A DNA stretch of 64,000 nt from Areca catechu (lineage: Eukaryota; Streptophyta; Magnoliopsida; Arecales; Arecaceae): the NCBI GenBank assembly GCA_021397845.1, contig CM038050.1, positions 144,397,980 to 144,461,979 on the forward strand, given 5' to 3'. Each line of letters begins with the position of its first letter. Position 1 is the stretch's first letter. Shown piece by piece: positions 46,664 to 57,809 of this stretch. The translations under genes were made by a program, and so were the position numbers. Below the pieces are notes generated by a model, which was not told where the DNA came from, ran no database searches, and saw only the letters and a list, made by a program, of their open reading frames with translations.

Positions 46664-48040
46664 ATGGCAAGAGGAAGAACCTAAAGTATTTCCGCAAGGG
46701 GAGGGCATTCTCATCAAGGGCCCAAATGCGCCCCACGTGGAAAGCAATGCCGCCGCCACCGTTGAGCCCACCATCTCCCTAGGGTTAAAGTAATTCCAGA
46801 TGCTGGTAAACCACATTGAGATTCTTACCTCAGTGGTCCATCATTTCCAGGAAATGACGGACCATCAACAGCAGTCACCGACGGCTTCCTGTATCAACAA
46901 TCAGCCTGTCGCCAGCGTCAACCAGCGGTCGGAGGCACCTCCGCCTCCGTCCCTCATTGTTCTGGAACCCCAGGGGTCTTTAAGGGCCCACGTTGAAGGA
47001 AAGAGGGCGAGGTCAGCTTCCCCCTCCTTCATCGACTTTGCCCCTTTTGACGTCCGGTGCCCTGCTGCAGACCCGCACAACTATGGCAGCAAGATTATGT
47101 GCATGGAGGAGCGCATTGCCGAGATTGTTGAGCGGCAGAATGCAGAGGGAGGACAGGCGTGCGACACTCGCCCACATTTCTCCGCCGAGATTCTGGTGGA
47201 GTCTATCCCCCGACATTTCAAGATCCCACAGGTGGACCCCTATGATGGTAACACCAATCCATTGGACCACCTGGGCACTTATAAGGCCTATATGATGGTG
47301 TAGGACGCGTCCGACGCCCTCCACTACATTGCCTTCCCGGCGACTCTGATGAAGGCCGCGCAGATGTGGTTCTCTGCCATCCACCCAGGTATGATCCATT
47401 CCTTTTCTCAGCTCGAGATCCTTTTTCTTTCTCATTTCAGGACTAGCAATCGGACTCTGAAGAACACCGATTGCCTCTTCCTCATCCAACAAGCGGAGGG
47501 AGAGACCCTCCGGGACTACATGGCCCGCTTCAACTCGACCGCTGTGGAGGTCCCCAACTTGAATGAAGTGGTGGCCATGTAAGCCTTCAAGAGGGGACTC
47601 CGCTCGTCCAGGATCACATTCTTCCTGGACAAGAAGCTTCCGACAAGCTACACCGACTTGCTGGCTAAGGCGCACAATACGCCCTAGCAGAAGAACAATC
47701 GACGAACCGATGCCAGGCTGAGGGGAGGTCAGCCTCAAAGAAGCGTGGCAACAAGGTCCCCATAGTCCGACCTCCTAGCGATGACAGCCGATCCACCCAG
47801 CACCGGAGCCCCAAGCAGAGGGACTACCTCAAGGGTTCAACAACTATGCACCCCTCTCCTTGCCACGGGAGAAAATCCTGATGGAGATCGAGAACGAGGC
47901 TTTCTTCCAAAGGCCTTGACGATGAGAGGTCCCCCTGCCTCTAGGAACAAAAATAAATACTGTCGGTTCCACAGGGACCATGGGCACGACACGGAACAGT
48001 GCCTCCAGCTGAAGGACTCCATCGAGGACCTCAATTAGGA
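46664..48040 (+). pseudogene. Tat gag
   Basis: ATG at 46664 (MARGRT) is a possible start; the clear frame begins 46800. Blocks: HFSAEILVESIPRHFKIPQV, DPYDGNTNPLDHLGTYKAYM, ALHYIAFPATLMKAAQMWFS, then LIQQAEGETLRDYMARFNST, the retrotransposon gag family of Tat/Athila elements. The C-terminal YCRFHRDHGHDTEQC (47958-48002) is the zinc-finger-like motif of this lineage. Stops at 47301, 47580 and 48036 and at least one frame change disable it. The long reverse frame at 47013-47738 is a shadow. Confidence 0.9.
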
Positions 48041-48890
48041 GAGGGTATCTGAACAAGTACATCTGACCCCGCCAAGATCGGGCAGGGACTTCGACTGTCA
48101 GAGACCCCTAGAGGAGGCTGAGCTTCCCAATCTACGCCCAACGGATGGAGGTGTTGGCATGCTGCACCGACGATCCGATCGGGGGCGAAAAGAGGACCAG
48201 GACATTGTAAAAAGATCCAAGGGATCCAATATAATCAGTTTCTCTGATGAGGACCTCTCGGAGCCTCCTCTCTCGAGAGATGACCCTGTGGTTGTGTCGG
48301 CTATCATCACCAACTATGATGTAAAACACATCCTTATTGATAATGGAAGTTGCACGGAGGTTTTATTGTATGATACTTTCATCCGGATGAACTTGTCCAG
48401 GTCTGACTGTGGTAGTCCACGGCACCGCTCACTGGCTTCGGAGGAAACTCCATCCTGTGACCCTTGGAACGGAACCTTACCAGCGAACCTTCTTTGTCAA
48501 CTTTGTGGTCGTCCGTACGACCTCAACGTACAACACGATTTTGGGTCGGCCGGCCCTTAACATGATCCGGATCATTGTATCCACTTACCATCTACTAGCC
48601 AAGTTTTTGACCCGTGATGGAGTTGGGGAGCTGAGGGTAGACCGTAGAGTAGCCAAGTAGTGCCTAGCTATTCATGACAAGCAGCTAGACGGGCACACCG
48701 CACTCGAGCAACTCGATCCCAGAGATGAAGTCGACAGCCACGGTCAGCCCATCGAAAAGATCGTATTTGTACCCCTTAGGGAGGATGATCCCACGAGAGT
48801 CCTCCAAATAGGGAGCTCTCTGGAAGAAGGGACTAGGTGGGAGCTAGTCATCTTTTTAAGGAGAATGCAGATGTCTTTGCCTGGTCGGCA
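48041..48890 (+). pseudogene. Tat protease
   Basis: The frame from 48159 reads ISFSDEDLSEPPLSRDDPVV and then VKHILIDNGSCTEVLLYDTF; the active-site Asp is at 48339-48341 within DNGS, the usual DxGS box. The frame then shifts near 48420 and continues with YQRTFFVNFVVV and TILGRPALN, typical of Tat protease ends. It processes the polyprotein in the particle in active relatives. Confidence 0.88.
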
Positions 48891-49755
48891 TCGGACATGC
48901 CGGGTATTCTGGCAGATATTATCACCCTCAGCTAAGGGTGGATTCTACCTATAGGCCCGTCCGACAAAAGAAGAGAAGCTTCACCACCGAAAGGCAGAGG
49001 GCCATTGAAGAGGAAGTGAAGAATGTCTTCGACGCTGGCTTCAACAAGGACTCTCAGTATCCAGAGTGGCTGGCCAATGTCGTCATTGTAAAAAAGGCTA
49101 GGAAGTGGAGGATCTGTGTGGACTACACAGACCTTAACAAGGCATGCCCTAAGGACAGCTTCCCCAGGCCAAAAATTGACCAATTGGTAGATGCGACAGC
49201 CGGCCACCAACTCTTGAGCTTCATGGATGCTTCTCTGGGTATAACCAGATCAGGATGCATCCTGAAGATGAGGAGAAGATGGCCTTTGTCATGGACAGGG
49301 GCCTGTATTGTTATAAGATGATGCTTTTTGGCCTAAAGAATGCAGGCACCACTTTCCAAAGGCTGATCAACCGAGTCTTTGAAGCTCAGCTTGGAAGGAA
49401 CATGGAGGCGTACGTCGATGATGTGATTGTCAAAAGCCTCCATAAGGTTAACCACATCAAGGACTTGCAGGAGTCCTTCGATGTGTTGAGGCACCACAAG
49501 ATGATGCTGAACCCTGCCAAGTGTATCTTCTGGGTGACCTCCAGGAAGTTCCTTGGCTTCCTAGTCACTCAAAGAGGTATTGAGGTCAACCCCAAAAAGA
49601 TCAAAGCCATCATCGACATGACTCATCCGACCACTAAAAAGCAAGTGCAAGAGATTACAAGTCGCAATGCTTCCCTCAGCCACTACATCTCTCGGTCAGC
49701 TAAAAGATCCCTCCCATTCTTCAAGACCTTGCACCGATCGGACCGCTTTTAATGG
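48891..49755 (+). pseudogene. Tat reverse transcriptase
   Basis: Reads YRPVRQKKRSFTTERQRAIE, EEVKNVFDAGFNKDSQYPEW, VVIVKKARKWRICVDYTDLN and KACPKDSFPRPKIDQLVDAT. A one-base deletion near 49243 shifts the frame at the block before NQIRMHPEDEEKMAF. The catalytic YVDD is intact at 49411-49422, followed by KCIFWVTSRKFLGFLVTQRG. The block set is diagnostic for Tat. Confidence 0.92.
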
Positions 49756-50160
49756 ACTGATGAATGCCGATCGGCCTTTGAAGCCTTGAAGGACTACTTG
49801 AAGAATTCTTCGCTCTTGTCCAAACCAACGGAGGGGGAAGTGCTATATTTGTACCTGTCGGCCTCTAGCGAGGCCATCAGCGCTGTCCTCGTGTGGGTCA
49901 AGGAAGGTAGCCAGCAGAAACCTATCTACTACATCAGTGAGGTCCTCCACGGTGCTGAGGTAAGGTATCCTAAGGTGCAAAAGCTGGTCTACTCATTGGT
50001 TATAGCAGCAAAGCACCTCCGACCTTACTTCCAGGCACATCCTATTGTCGTGCTGATGGACCAACCTCTCAGAGAGATCCTCCGAAGCCCTAACACATCC
50101 AGACAGCTCGCCAAATGGGCCATCAGGCAGCGTGAGTTTGACATCTACTTTTAGCCATGG
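49756..50160 (+). pseudogene. Tat RNase H (first)
   Basis: One 122-residue frame from 49786: LKNSSLLSKPTEGEVLYLYL, ASSEAISAVLVWVKEGSQQK, PIYYISEVLHGAEVRYPKVQ, KLVYSLVIAAKHLRPYFQAH and RQLAKWAIRQREFDIYF. It is the usual gypsy RNase H placed after reverse transcriptase. A TAG follows at 50152. Confidence 0.88.
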
Positions 50161-50538
50161 TCATCCTTAAAAGCCCAAGTAATAGCTGATTTCATTACGG
50201 AATGCACCTCGGGGACCGAGATGACCCCGACAATAGCTGAGATGCCTATGGCTGACCCCGTAGAAGGAGCAGAGCCCGTTTGGACCCTGCACGCAGATGG
50301 AGCTTCCAATCTCTTGGGGTGCGATGCAGGCTTGATCCTGGCTGATCCTGATGGGCAATGTTCGGAGTACACCCTGCATTTTGCATTCTAGGTGTCGAAC
50401 AACAAGGTGGAGTATAAAGCTCTACTTGCAGGGTTGAAGATAGCAAATGAATTGGGCATTTGTAGGGTCCGTGCCTTCTCCGACTCCTAGCTGGTACTCA
50501 ACCAGGTGAAGGGCGAATTCGAAGCAAGGGATCCTTCC
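50161..50538 (+). pseudogene. Tat second (archaeal-type) RNase H, first half
   Basis: Reads WTLHADGASN (50281), GLILADPDGQCSEYTLHFAF, VSNNKVEYKALLAGLKIANE, LGICRVRAFSDS and a stop, then LVLNQVKGEFEARDPS. The acidic residues in ADGAS, VEYKA and SDS match the second RNase H acquired by Tat elements. It is cut by Copia-D at 50539 after the serine codon and resumes at 60132 with LVKYFDMVRELVSQ. Confidence 0.9.
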
Positions 50539-52887
50539 TGAAAGGAATATGCCCTATAAGCCAATTGAAATTGTATTCTAATAGGATATTCTTATATCTT
50601 CCAGACCAATGTATTGACAATTTTATCAATAAAGGCATTATATTATCATTCGCTGTGTCTTAATTATAAATTAGGAAATGATAAACCCCATAGATTAAGG
50701 CTATGGTTTTAGGGTTATGTTGTGATCTACCAGTGAGACCTAAAACCTTGAAACCTTAATCTAAAATATTCCTGGTCGGTGGAATTTTGAGTAGGGGATC
50801 GATGTTTCCGGAAAGACCAACAATGTATGTTTGGGTGACTGATCTCACTGTCACAGGCGTGGGACACTAATACTAGAATGTGGGTGCTTATTTGGTAATA
50901 AGTTCACTGAATGGATCTAACTTGAGAATCTCTAATGGAGCCTTATCTGCTTGTCAATAGAATATTCTCATAGTAGAAAGTTATACATATAATCCTTTGA
51001 CCTGAGATTACCATGGAACCTTGTATCCATGAAACCATGTTTTGGTTCATACTCATTCATGACTAAGTCATGTACGGGATGTTCTGGATATGGTGGATTG
51101 AATATAAAGGTTGTGAGTAGATCAATATGGAAATGATCACTCCTAGTAAGAGGAGATTGCATCCTACTTGTTTTTAATTACTTGATGGTTCGGGAGTCTT
51201 TGATCAAAGCATAATGAATATTAGAAATGGTTTCTAATATTGTATTAAATTTGAATCATCATTATCAAATTGAAACAAATATGAATATTATAATGAATTT
51301 GACATAATTCCATATTCAGAGTCATATTCAGGATGTTTGGTGATCGCAGGATTGAATTGTATAGTAGCTTTCTATTGAAGGGTATTTTTGGTATTTCCAC
51401 CAAAAATTCAATGTCCTCCAGGTAGGCATGAAATATTGCTAGACATCAATCTTGTCTTGTAGGTTGATCAAATTAAATAGTTTTAATTAGATCATGAATT
51501 AGAATGAGTTCTAATTTTCAATCGGGATAGCTCGGTTTGACCTAAATCGGTTAGAAAGAGTTCTAATCAGGTTAGGTCAACTTGCACTCGAACCTACTGC
51601 TGGCTAGATATGGAACCCAATGGGTCACACATGAAAGAGGATTGATCAAGGATTTAATTTGGATTAAATCATGGTTGCAGGACAAACACACTAGCATGTG
51701 TTGCAAACCCTAGATCGAAATCAAATCGGATTTGAGTTTATGGTTCTGAATTGGCCTTAATTGGGTTCTAATTGAGCCTAATTGAAGACTAATTAAGTAA
51801 ATTGGGTTTTGGGCTAATCCTTGGCTAATCCAATTGGCTAAGCAAATACCCAAATCAGCCACTCCACCTACCCATTTTATTTTGTGCGCCAAATGAGAAG
51901 AGTCCATGCGCGCATGGACTCCTCACATCTTAGCGCAAAAAACTCCGTGAAGAGTTTTGGGGCGGCCTCCTTTCTCAAATTAGCACCCCTTTTGTTGATC
52001 ATTGGATGGCCATCAAATGGTGGGAATTTAATCTGGATTTTAAGAAAGGCATGGTTGCTTCCCGGTTGCGTGAAACGACGTCTCTTCGTAGATTTAAGTT
52101 TGCGACTTCTTCCTTTTAAATTCATCACGACTTTTCCTTTAAGAAAAGCCATGAGATTAAATCTGGAAGGCCATGAGAAATTAAGAAAGGGGATGAGAAG
52201 AGTTTTTCAGAGGGATGTGATCTTTGAATTGACATCTATACGTAAACTATTTAAGGAGTGGTATTACGGGTGTTTTGTTTACTGGTTTTCTTCCTCTCCT
52301 GAATACTGTTTCCCTCTTTTCTTGTTTAAGAAGAGTTTCCTTTACAGAGTTAGAACTCTATCGAAACTCTAATCAATAACAAGAGTAAGAGTGAAAATCT
52401 TGAAAGGCAAAGGAAAGAAATAGAAAATTTTTCCTTCTCTCTTGTTTAAAGACAATAGTTATCTTAGTAGTTTTTCTTTAAGACACAATTTATTCATCTA
52501 GAACATTCTTCTTTCTTCAAGAATGTAGTGTTCTTTTGAATAAGTGTTCAAGGGAAGGCAAGGACAAGGCTAGGAAGAAGGATTTGCAAAGGAAGAGGGA
52601 CCATTTCCTAGAAGAGTTAGTTAGTGTCTTGATTGCTTCTCTTGTGGATCGCCGTTGGAGGGTGGATGTTTGGACACCTTGTGGAGTGATCAAGTTTGTT
52701 TCAAGAAATCTGTCACCAAATTTGGATTTAGCGATCAAAGGTTGGTACATTAATTTAATGTGTTATTTAATTGCATGTTTGTTTGATTTTGTCTATGATA
52801 AGGAGGGCTTGTTTTTATGGTTTGATAAGGATTTCATAATAATTTTTGAAATCCACCATGCTTCCGCCCTTGTTACTGAACCCTACA
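50539..52887 (+). repeat. 5' LTR of Copia-D
   Basis: Starts TGAAAGGAATATGCCC and ends GAACCCTACA, 2349 bp, paired with 57810-60131. A 22-base palindrome, GAGTCCATGCG followed by its complement, lies at 51901-51922. Confidence 0.96.
51901..51922. repeat. LTR palindrome of Copia-D
   Basis: Perfect 11-bp arms with no spacer, GAGTCCATGCG and CGCATGGACTC. In the 3' LTR the arms are 13 bp (59148-59160 and 59163-59175) with two central bases. Copia-1 LTRs have a different hairpin in the equivalent region. Confidence 0.9.
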
Positions 52888-52888
52888 G

Positions 52889-52900
52889 TGGTATCAGAGC
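52889..52900 (+). promoter_or_regulatory. Primer-binding site of Copia-D
   Basis: TGGTATCAGAGC one base after the 5' LTR; standard initiator-Met type. Confidence 0.95.
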
Positions 52901-53497
52901 CACCTTATTAGGGCTAAATCATACAAAATTGAAGTTGCCTAATTTTGTAGGACTCTACAAAAGTTTAAAGTTACATATAATTTATATGTTTTATGCATAT
53001 ATGTATGTCACTGGTTAGGGTTTTCACTTAAACCTTAATTGATATAGAGATATGTTTAGCTTTCTTGTCATCATACTGAAATAAGGTTGCCCTGGCATAA
53101 TGGTGGATCCATTATGTGGTAGATGGTTGTCCTAGTATGATGACACACTTGGCATATTATAAAATAATATATGATGAATGGTAATATTAGAATGTGTTTC
53201 TGTTTGAATTGCCCTCTATTAAAATAATATTAAGTTGTAATATGATTAACAAATAGCAATATTGGTCCGGATGTATAATAAATCAATTCGGTGTCTAGAA
53301 AGATGGTTCATGATCGGTAAAGAGATCGTGGTTTTTTAATTGGTTCCGCTGTTTGACCTGGCTAATTTTTATTGGTGTCTAGGAAAGCAACGGGGGGACT
53401 CCCACCTCTCTCCCATCTGCCTGGCCGAGTTGATTAATTATTATTTTGGACTAGCATGCTTAGTGTTAATCTACTACAAGACCTAATATTATAAACC

Positions 53498-53533
53498 ATA
53501 TTAGGTTTGTTGTGTTACTGCAAGACCTAATAT
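53498..53533 (+). repeat. Leader hairpin 1 of Copia-D
   Basis: ATATTAGGT (53498-53506) and ACCTAATAT (53525-53533), perfect 9-bp stem, 18-base loop TTGTTGTGTTACTGCAAG. An extra ACCTAATAT at 53481-53489 can pair with the left arm instead. Confidence 0.9.
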
Positions 53534-53580
53534 AGTGAATGATGTAATGTTACTTTAGTGCATAGAGATGCTTACAGGAT

Positions 53581-53630
53581 ATTCAATATAATACTTTGTT
53601 AGTGTACTGCAAGGGTATTTATATTTGAAT
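53581..53630 (+). repeat. Leader hairpin 2 of Copia-D
   Basis: ATTCAATATAATAC (53581-53594) and GTATTTATATTTGAAT (53615-53630) pair fully apart from two single-base bulges; loop TTTGTTAGTGTACTGCAAGG. Confidence 0.88.
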
Positions 53631-53663
53631 GTTGACTGTGTTGAAATGAAGGGTCTTACTTAA

Positions 53664-53712
53664 CTAAAATATTATGGTTTGTTGTGTTACTGCAAAGCCA
53701 ATAATATTTTAG
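53664..53712 (+). repeat. Leader hairpin 3 of Copia-D
   Basis: CTAAAATATTATGG (53664-53677) and CCAATAATATTTTAG (53698-53712) pair fully apart from one bulged base; loop TTTGTTGTGTTACTGCAAAG. Confidence 0.9.
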
Positions 53713-53766
53713 AGGCAAAGTTTTTATTGTATTAGATACAATTGGAAAGAGTTTCCTACCTAATAA

Positions 53767-53808
53767 CTTATAGAAGATTTGTTGTGTTACTACAAGATCT
53801 TCTATAAG
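53767..53808 (+). repeat. Leader hairpin 4 of Copia-D
   Basis: CTTATAGAAGAT (53767-53778) and ATCTTCTATAAG (53797-53808), perfect 12-bp stem, extendable by one A:T pair; loop TTGTTGTGTTACTACAAG of 18 bases. Confidence 0.93.
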
Positions 53809-53955
53809 TAATTAGGATCCCAACACTACTAATTGTATGACATAATGAGGGCTATGACATTTAGTGGGAGACATAATTAAATTAAAGTCCAAATTTAATT
53901 ATGATTGTCAATACATGGTTGTTTGCTTATGTATTGTTTTTATTAATGTAGATAA

Positions 53956-54690
53956 ATGGCATCTTCATTATCACTACGAAGCATTTTAGATACCAACAAA
54001 TTAACTGGTCCAAATTATGTGGATTGGCTGAGGAATCTAGGGGATGATGCTACAGAGGAAGATAGGGCCACATATAAGATGTGGCAGAATGATTCTCTTT
54101 CTGTCAAGTGTATCATACTTGCCTCCATGACTAATGAGTTATAGAGACAGCATGAAAGTATGGATACACATTCCATATTGCTCAATCTTAAAGAGCTCTA
54201 TGGGGAACATAGCCAGACTGCTCGATATGAAATATCCAAACAATTGTTCCATGCTAGAATGATAGAGGGCTCATCTGTACAAAACCATGTACTAATGGTT
54301 ATTGACCTGATCACTCGATTAGGTCAATTAGGTTTTGTTATGGATGGAGAGTTAAATCAGGATCTGATCCTTCAATCACTCCCGGAATCATTCTCCCAGT
54401 TTGTTCTAAATTATCATATGAACAAACTAAATACTTCCTTGCCCAAACTATTAAACATGATGAAAATAGCCGAGTGCCATATCAAGAAGGATAAGGCTCC
54501 ACTTCTTCTTGTGAAAGGGAACAACAAGAAGAAGGCAGGCAAAAAGGGTTTTAATAAGAAGAAACTAAACCCTAAAGGTGGCATCAGCAAGAAAAAGAGA
54601 AAGAAGGCCTCCGATAAGATGACCTATTTCTTTTGCAGAAAAGGGGTCACTGGAAAAGGAACTGCAAGGCTTACCTTGCAAGTTTGAAGC
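53956..54690 (+). pseudogene. Copia-D gag
   Basis: Starts MASSLSLRSILDTNKLTGPN and YVDWLRNLGDDATEEDR; about 22 residues present after LRNL in Copia-1 gag are missing. Continues NDSLSVKCIILASMTNEL, a stop at 54142, then the frame 54160-54687 with ILLNLKELYGEHSQTARYEI and LPESFSQFVLNYHMNKLNTS. Basic repeats precede a damaged zinc knuckle (54621-54668): the first cysteine is tyrosine and a frameshift separates the GHWKRNC half. Confidence 0.9.
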
Positions 54691-55170
54691 ACGGTGCATC
54701 AGATGTGCCAAAAGGTATGTATGAAATACATACAATATTGTCATTGAATTCTCCCATTTCAAATACTTGGGTATTAGATACCGCCTGTGGTTAGCATATC
54801 TGCAAATCATTGCAGGGACAGTAGAGGCTTGAAATATTAAAGGAATGTGACTTCGAACTCTATGGTGCTGGAGGAGAAATCATCCAGGCTGAAGCTGTAG
54901 GAATCTATTACTTGAAGTTACAGTCTGGGATGATCTTAGAGCTAAAGAATTGTTATTATATGCCTAAGATCATTAGAAATGTTATATCTGTACCCTTGTT
55001 GTTAGAACATGGTTATGTAATAGATGTAAAGAGCAATGGTTGCTCTATTAAGTTTTCTAATGAATTATTTGTTCTGGCATATTTTGCAATGGTATCTTGA
55101 CTCTATCATTCAATGATAATGTATTTCATATTAATGAACAAAAATGAAAGAGAGAAAATCTGAATAACAC
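54691..55170 (+). pseudogene. Copia-D protease and pre-integrase
   Basis: SNTWVLDTACG with the active-site Asp near 54780, then a stop in place of a serine or histidine codon. CDFELYGAGGEIIQAEAVGI, LELKNCYYMPKIIRNVISVP and VKSNGCSIKFSNELF follow. It is collinear with Copia-1 6640-6300. Confidence 0.85.
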
Positions 55171-56078
55171 ATTACTTTGGCATTGTCACCTTGGTCATAT
55201 TAGTGAAAACAGGATTAGCAAGTTGTACAAGGAGAAAATCCTTGATCCTTATGATTATGAATCATTAAGAACTTGTGAATCATGTCTCATGGGTAAGATG
55301 ACCAAGACTCCATTTAGTGGACATGCAGAGAGGATAATTGAGTTATTAGGACTTGTACATACTGATGTATGTGGTCCAATGACAACTCAGGCCAGAGGAG
55401 GATACTCTTACTTCATCACATTTACTGATGATTTATCAAGGTTTGGATATGTGTATCTTATGAAACACAAATCCGAAGCTTTTGATAAGTTCAAAGAGTA
55501 TCAAAATATGGTCGAAAAACAAACCGGGAAAAGTATAAAAGTTCTTTGATCTGATCGAGGAGTAGAGTACTTATCATGGAGTTCTTAGACCATCTTAAAG
55601 ATAATGGAATTCTCTCGGAATGGACTCCTCGTTTTACACTACAGCTTAATGGTGTAAGTGAAAGGAGGAATCGTACCATATTAGATATGGTACGATCCAT
55701 GATGTGCTTCACAGATTTACCTTTTTTTTTTGGGGTCATGCCTTGGAAACTGCTGCATATATTCTGAACAGAGTACCTTCTAAATCTGTCTCTAGTACTC
55801 CGTATGAAGTATGGAGTGGAAAAAAACCTTATCTTAAATATTTTAAAATATGGGGATGTCTGGCTTATGTTAAAAGAAATTTTGGATATAAGTTGGATAC
55901 TAGAGAAGATAAATATCTATTTGTAGGATATCCTAAAGAAACTAGAGGATATCTATTCTTTAACCCTACTGAACAAAAGGTGTTTGTCAGTAGGCATGCC
56001 ACTTTTCTTGAAAAGAAATTTATCCTACAAAAGAATAATGGGAGAAGTATTGAACATAATGAAGTTCAAAAGAAATAG
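55171..56078 (+). pseudogene. Copia-D integrase
   Basis: LLWHCHLGHISENRISK and SCLMGKMTKTPFSG belong to the zinc-binding domain. Catalytic blocks: LVHTDVCGPMTTQARGGYSY, TDDLSRFGYVYL, a stop just before SDRGVEYLS (55548), and NGVSERRNRTILDMVRSM. A second frame continues ETAAYILNRVPSKSVSSTPY and KIWGCLAYVKRNFGYKLDTR. The three acidic positions can be found, but two frame breaks separate them. Confidence 0.9.
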
Positions 56079-57240
56079 ATAGACAATTCTCGACCACAAG
56101 AACACATAATTAGGTTAGAATCAAAACACACAACTCCACCCCATAGGTCTAATAGAGTGCGAAATGCACCTCAGAGGTATGGGTTTATTATTGAGAATAA
56201 TGAAGCCCAAATCATTGAAAATGATGAACCTCTGACCTATACGGAAGCTGTCATGAGTAGGGACTCAGACAGATGGCATCAGGCCATGGAATCCGAAATA
56301 GACTCGATGTATGTCAACCAAGTATGGACTTTGGTTGATCCCCCTAAGGGTGTAAACCCAATAGGGTGCAAATGGGTCTATAAAAAGAAGATTGGAGCGG
56401 ATGGTCAAGTCGAAACTTATAAAGCCAGATTAGTGGCTAAGGGTTTTTGACAAAAACAGGGCATTGATTATGATGTAACATTTTTACCTGTTGACATGCT
56501 CAAATCCATTCAAATTTTACTTGCAATTGCTGCATACCATGATTATGAAATCCGGCAAATGGATGTGAAGATTGCATTCCTTAATGGTTTCCTTGAAGAA
56601 GAAGTCTACATGTCATAGCCAGAGGGTTTTATCTTAGAAGACAGACCTAATCAGGTATGTAAGCTTAAGAAATCCATTTATGGATTGAAGCAAGCTTCCA
56701 GGAGTCCAACATCCATTTTGATGTGACCATAAAAGAATTTGGTTTCATAAAAAATATAGATGAACCATGTGTGTACAAGAAGACTAGTGGGAGTGCCATC
56801 GTCTTATTGGTTCTGTATGTAGATGACATACTCCTCATAGAGAATGACATCCCAATGTTATAATCAGTTAAAGTTTGGCTATCAAAATAGTTTTCAATGA
56901 TAGACTTGGGAGAAGCATCTTATATACTGGGTATAAAGATCTATAGAGATAGATCTAAAAGGATGCTAGGGTTATCCCAGTTAAGGTACATTGACTTAGT
57001 GCTGAAGAGATTTAGCTTGGATGGGAGTAAGAGATGTATCTTCCCATGAGTCAAGGCATACACCTCTCCAAAAGGATGTCTCCAAAGACTCTTGAAGAAA
57101 AAAATAAAATGAGTTCTATACCTTATGCTTGGCAATAGGGTCTATAATTTATGCCATGTTATGTACCAGTCCTGATGTAGCATATGCCTTAGGCATAAGT
57201 AGTAGGTTTTAGGCTGATACAGGAGAAGATCATTGGAAAG
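56079..57240 (+). pseudogene. Copia-D reverse transcriptase
   Basis: RYGFIIENNEAQIIENDEPL, WHQAMESEIDSMYVNQVWTL, NPIGCKWVYKKKIGADGQVE and TYKARLVAKGF, then a stop at 56448. YEIRQMDVKIAFLNGFLEEE follows, and the catalytic YVDD at 56816-56827. LGEASYILGIKIYRDRSKRM comes near 56905-56965. Stops at 56617, 56862 and 56889 and frameshifts break it. Confidence 0.9.
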
Positions 57241-57800
57241 CTGTAAAAAATATTCTTAAGTACTTGAGTAGGACTAAGGATATTTTTCTAGTATATGGAG
57301 GCTCTGATCTTAAACTAGAAGCCTATTCAGATTCTAGTTTTCAATCAGACCTAGATGATAGCAAATCCATATCAGGATATGTCTTTACCTTAAATGGTGG
57401 AGTAGTAAGTTGGAAGAGTACTAAGCAGCAGACTGTAGCTGACTCAACTACCGAGGCAGAATACATAGCTATTAGTGAAGCCGCCAAGGAAGACGGATGA
57501 AGAAGTTCATCACAGAGTTGGGCGTTGTTCCAGAGATTGAGAATCCAGTACCACTTTACTATGACAACACTGGTGCTGTTGCTCAAGCTAAAGAACCTAT
57601 AGCCCATCATAATTCAAAGCACATTATGAGACGCTTCCATCTTGTCCGAGAGATCGTGGAAAGACAAGAAGTCTGCATTAAAAGAGTAGAACAAAGAACA
57701 ACATAGCTGACCCGTTCACTAAGGCTCTACCACAGTGGGAGTTTGATCGCCACCTCGACTGTATAGGGTTAAAATTTAAAGGCGATTGGCTTTAGTGCAA
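57241..57800 (+). pseudogene. Copia-D RNase H
   Basis: SRTKDIFLVYGGSDLKLEAY, SDSSFQSDLDDSKSISGYVF, QQTVADSTTEAEYIAISEAA, then a frameshift at 57490 and MKKFITELGVVPEIENPVPL, YYDNTGAVAQAKEP. The end (DPFTKALPQ-like, 57708-57745) is in a third frame. GTGGGAGAT (57801-57809) is the polypurine tract. Confidence 0.9.
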
Positions 57801-57809
57801 GTGGGAGAT

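Larger units (their letters stand above)
52901..53955 (+). other. Copia-D leader with four conserved-loop hairpins
   Basis: Untranslated leader of about 1 kb. Four stem-loops occur at 53498-53533, 53581-53630, 53664-53712 and 53767-53808, spaced by roughly 80-100 bp. Loops read TTGTTGTGTTACTGCAAG or a close form, while stems are ATATTAGGT, ATTCAATATAATAC, CTAAAATATTATGG and CTTATAGAAGAT with matching partners. A fifth right arm (53481-53489) precedes the first. The same array exists in Copia-1. No open frame is present. Confidence 0.85.

Noticed and set aside
47013..47738. 241-residue minus-strand open frame
   Set aside because: It lies opposite the Tat gag, whose sense translation shows clear family blocks. 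High GC content explains the long reverse frame.
52536..53018. 160-residue open frame spanning the Copia-D LTR end
   Set aside because: Runs through the LTR border, primer-binding site and leader, so it cannot be a conserved gene; similar frames in the 3' LTR are broken.
53767..53808. Hairpins considered as MITEs or microRNA precursors
   Set aside because: Stems are too short, no target duplications flank them, and they occur only in the element leader with conserved loops.
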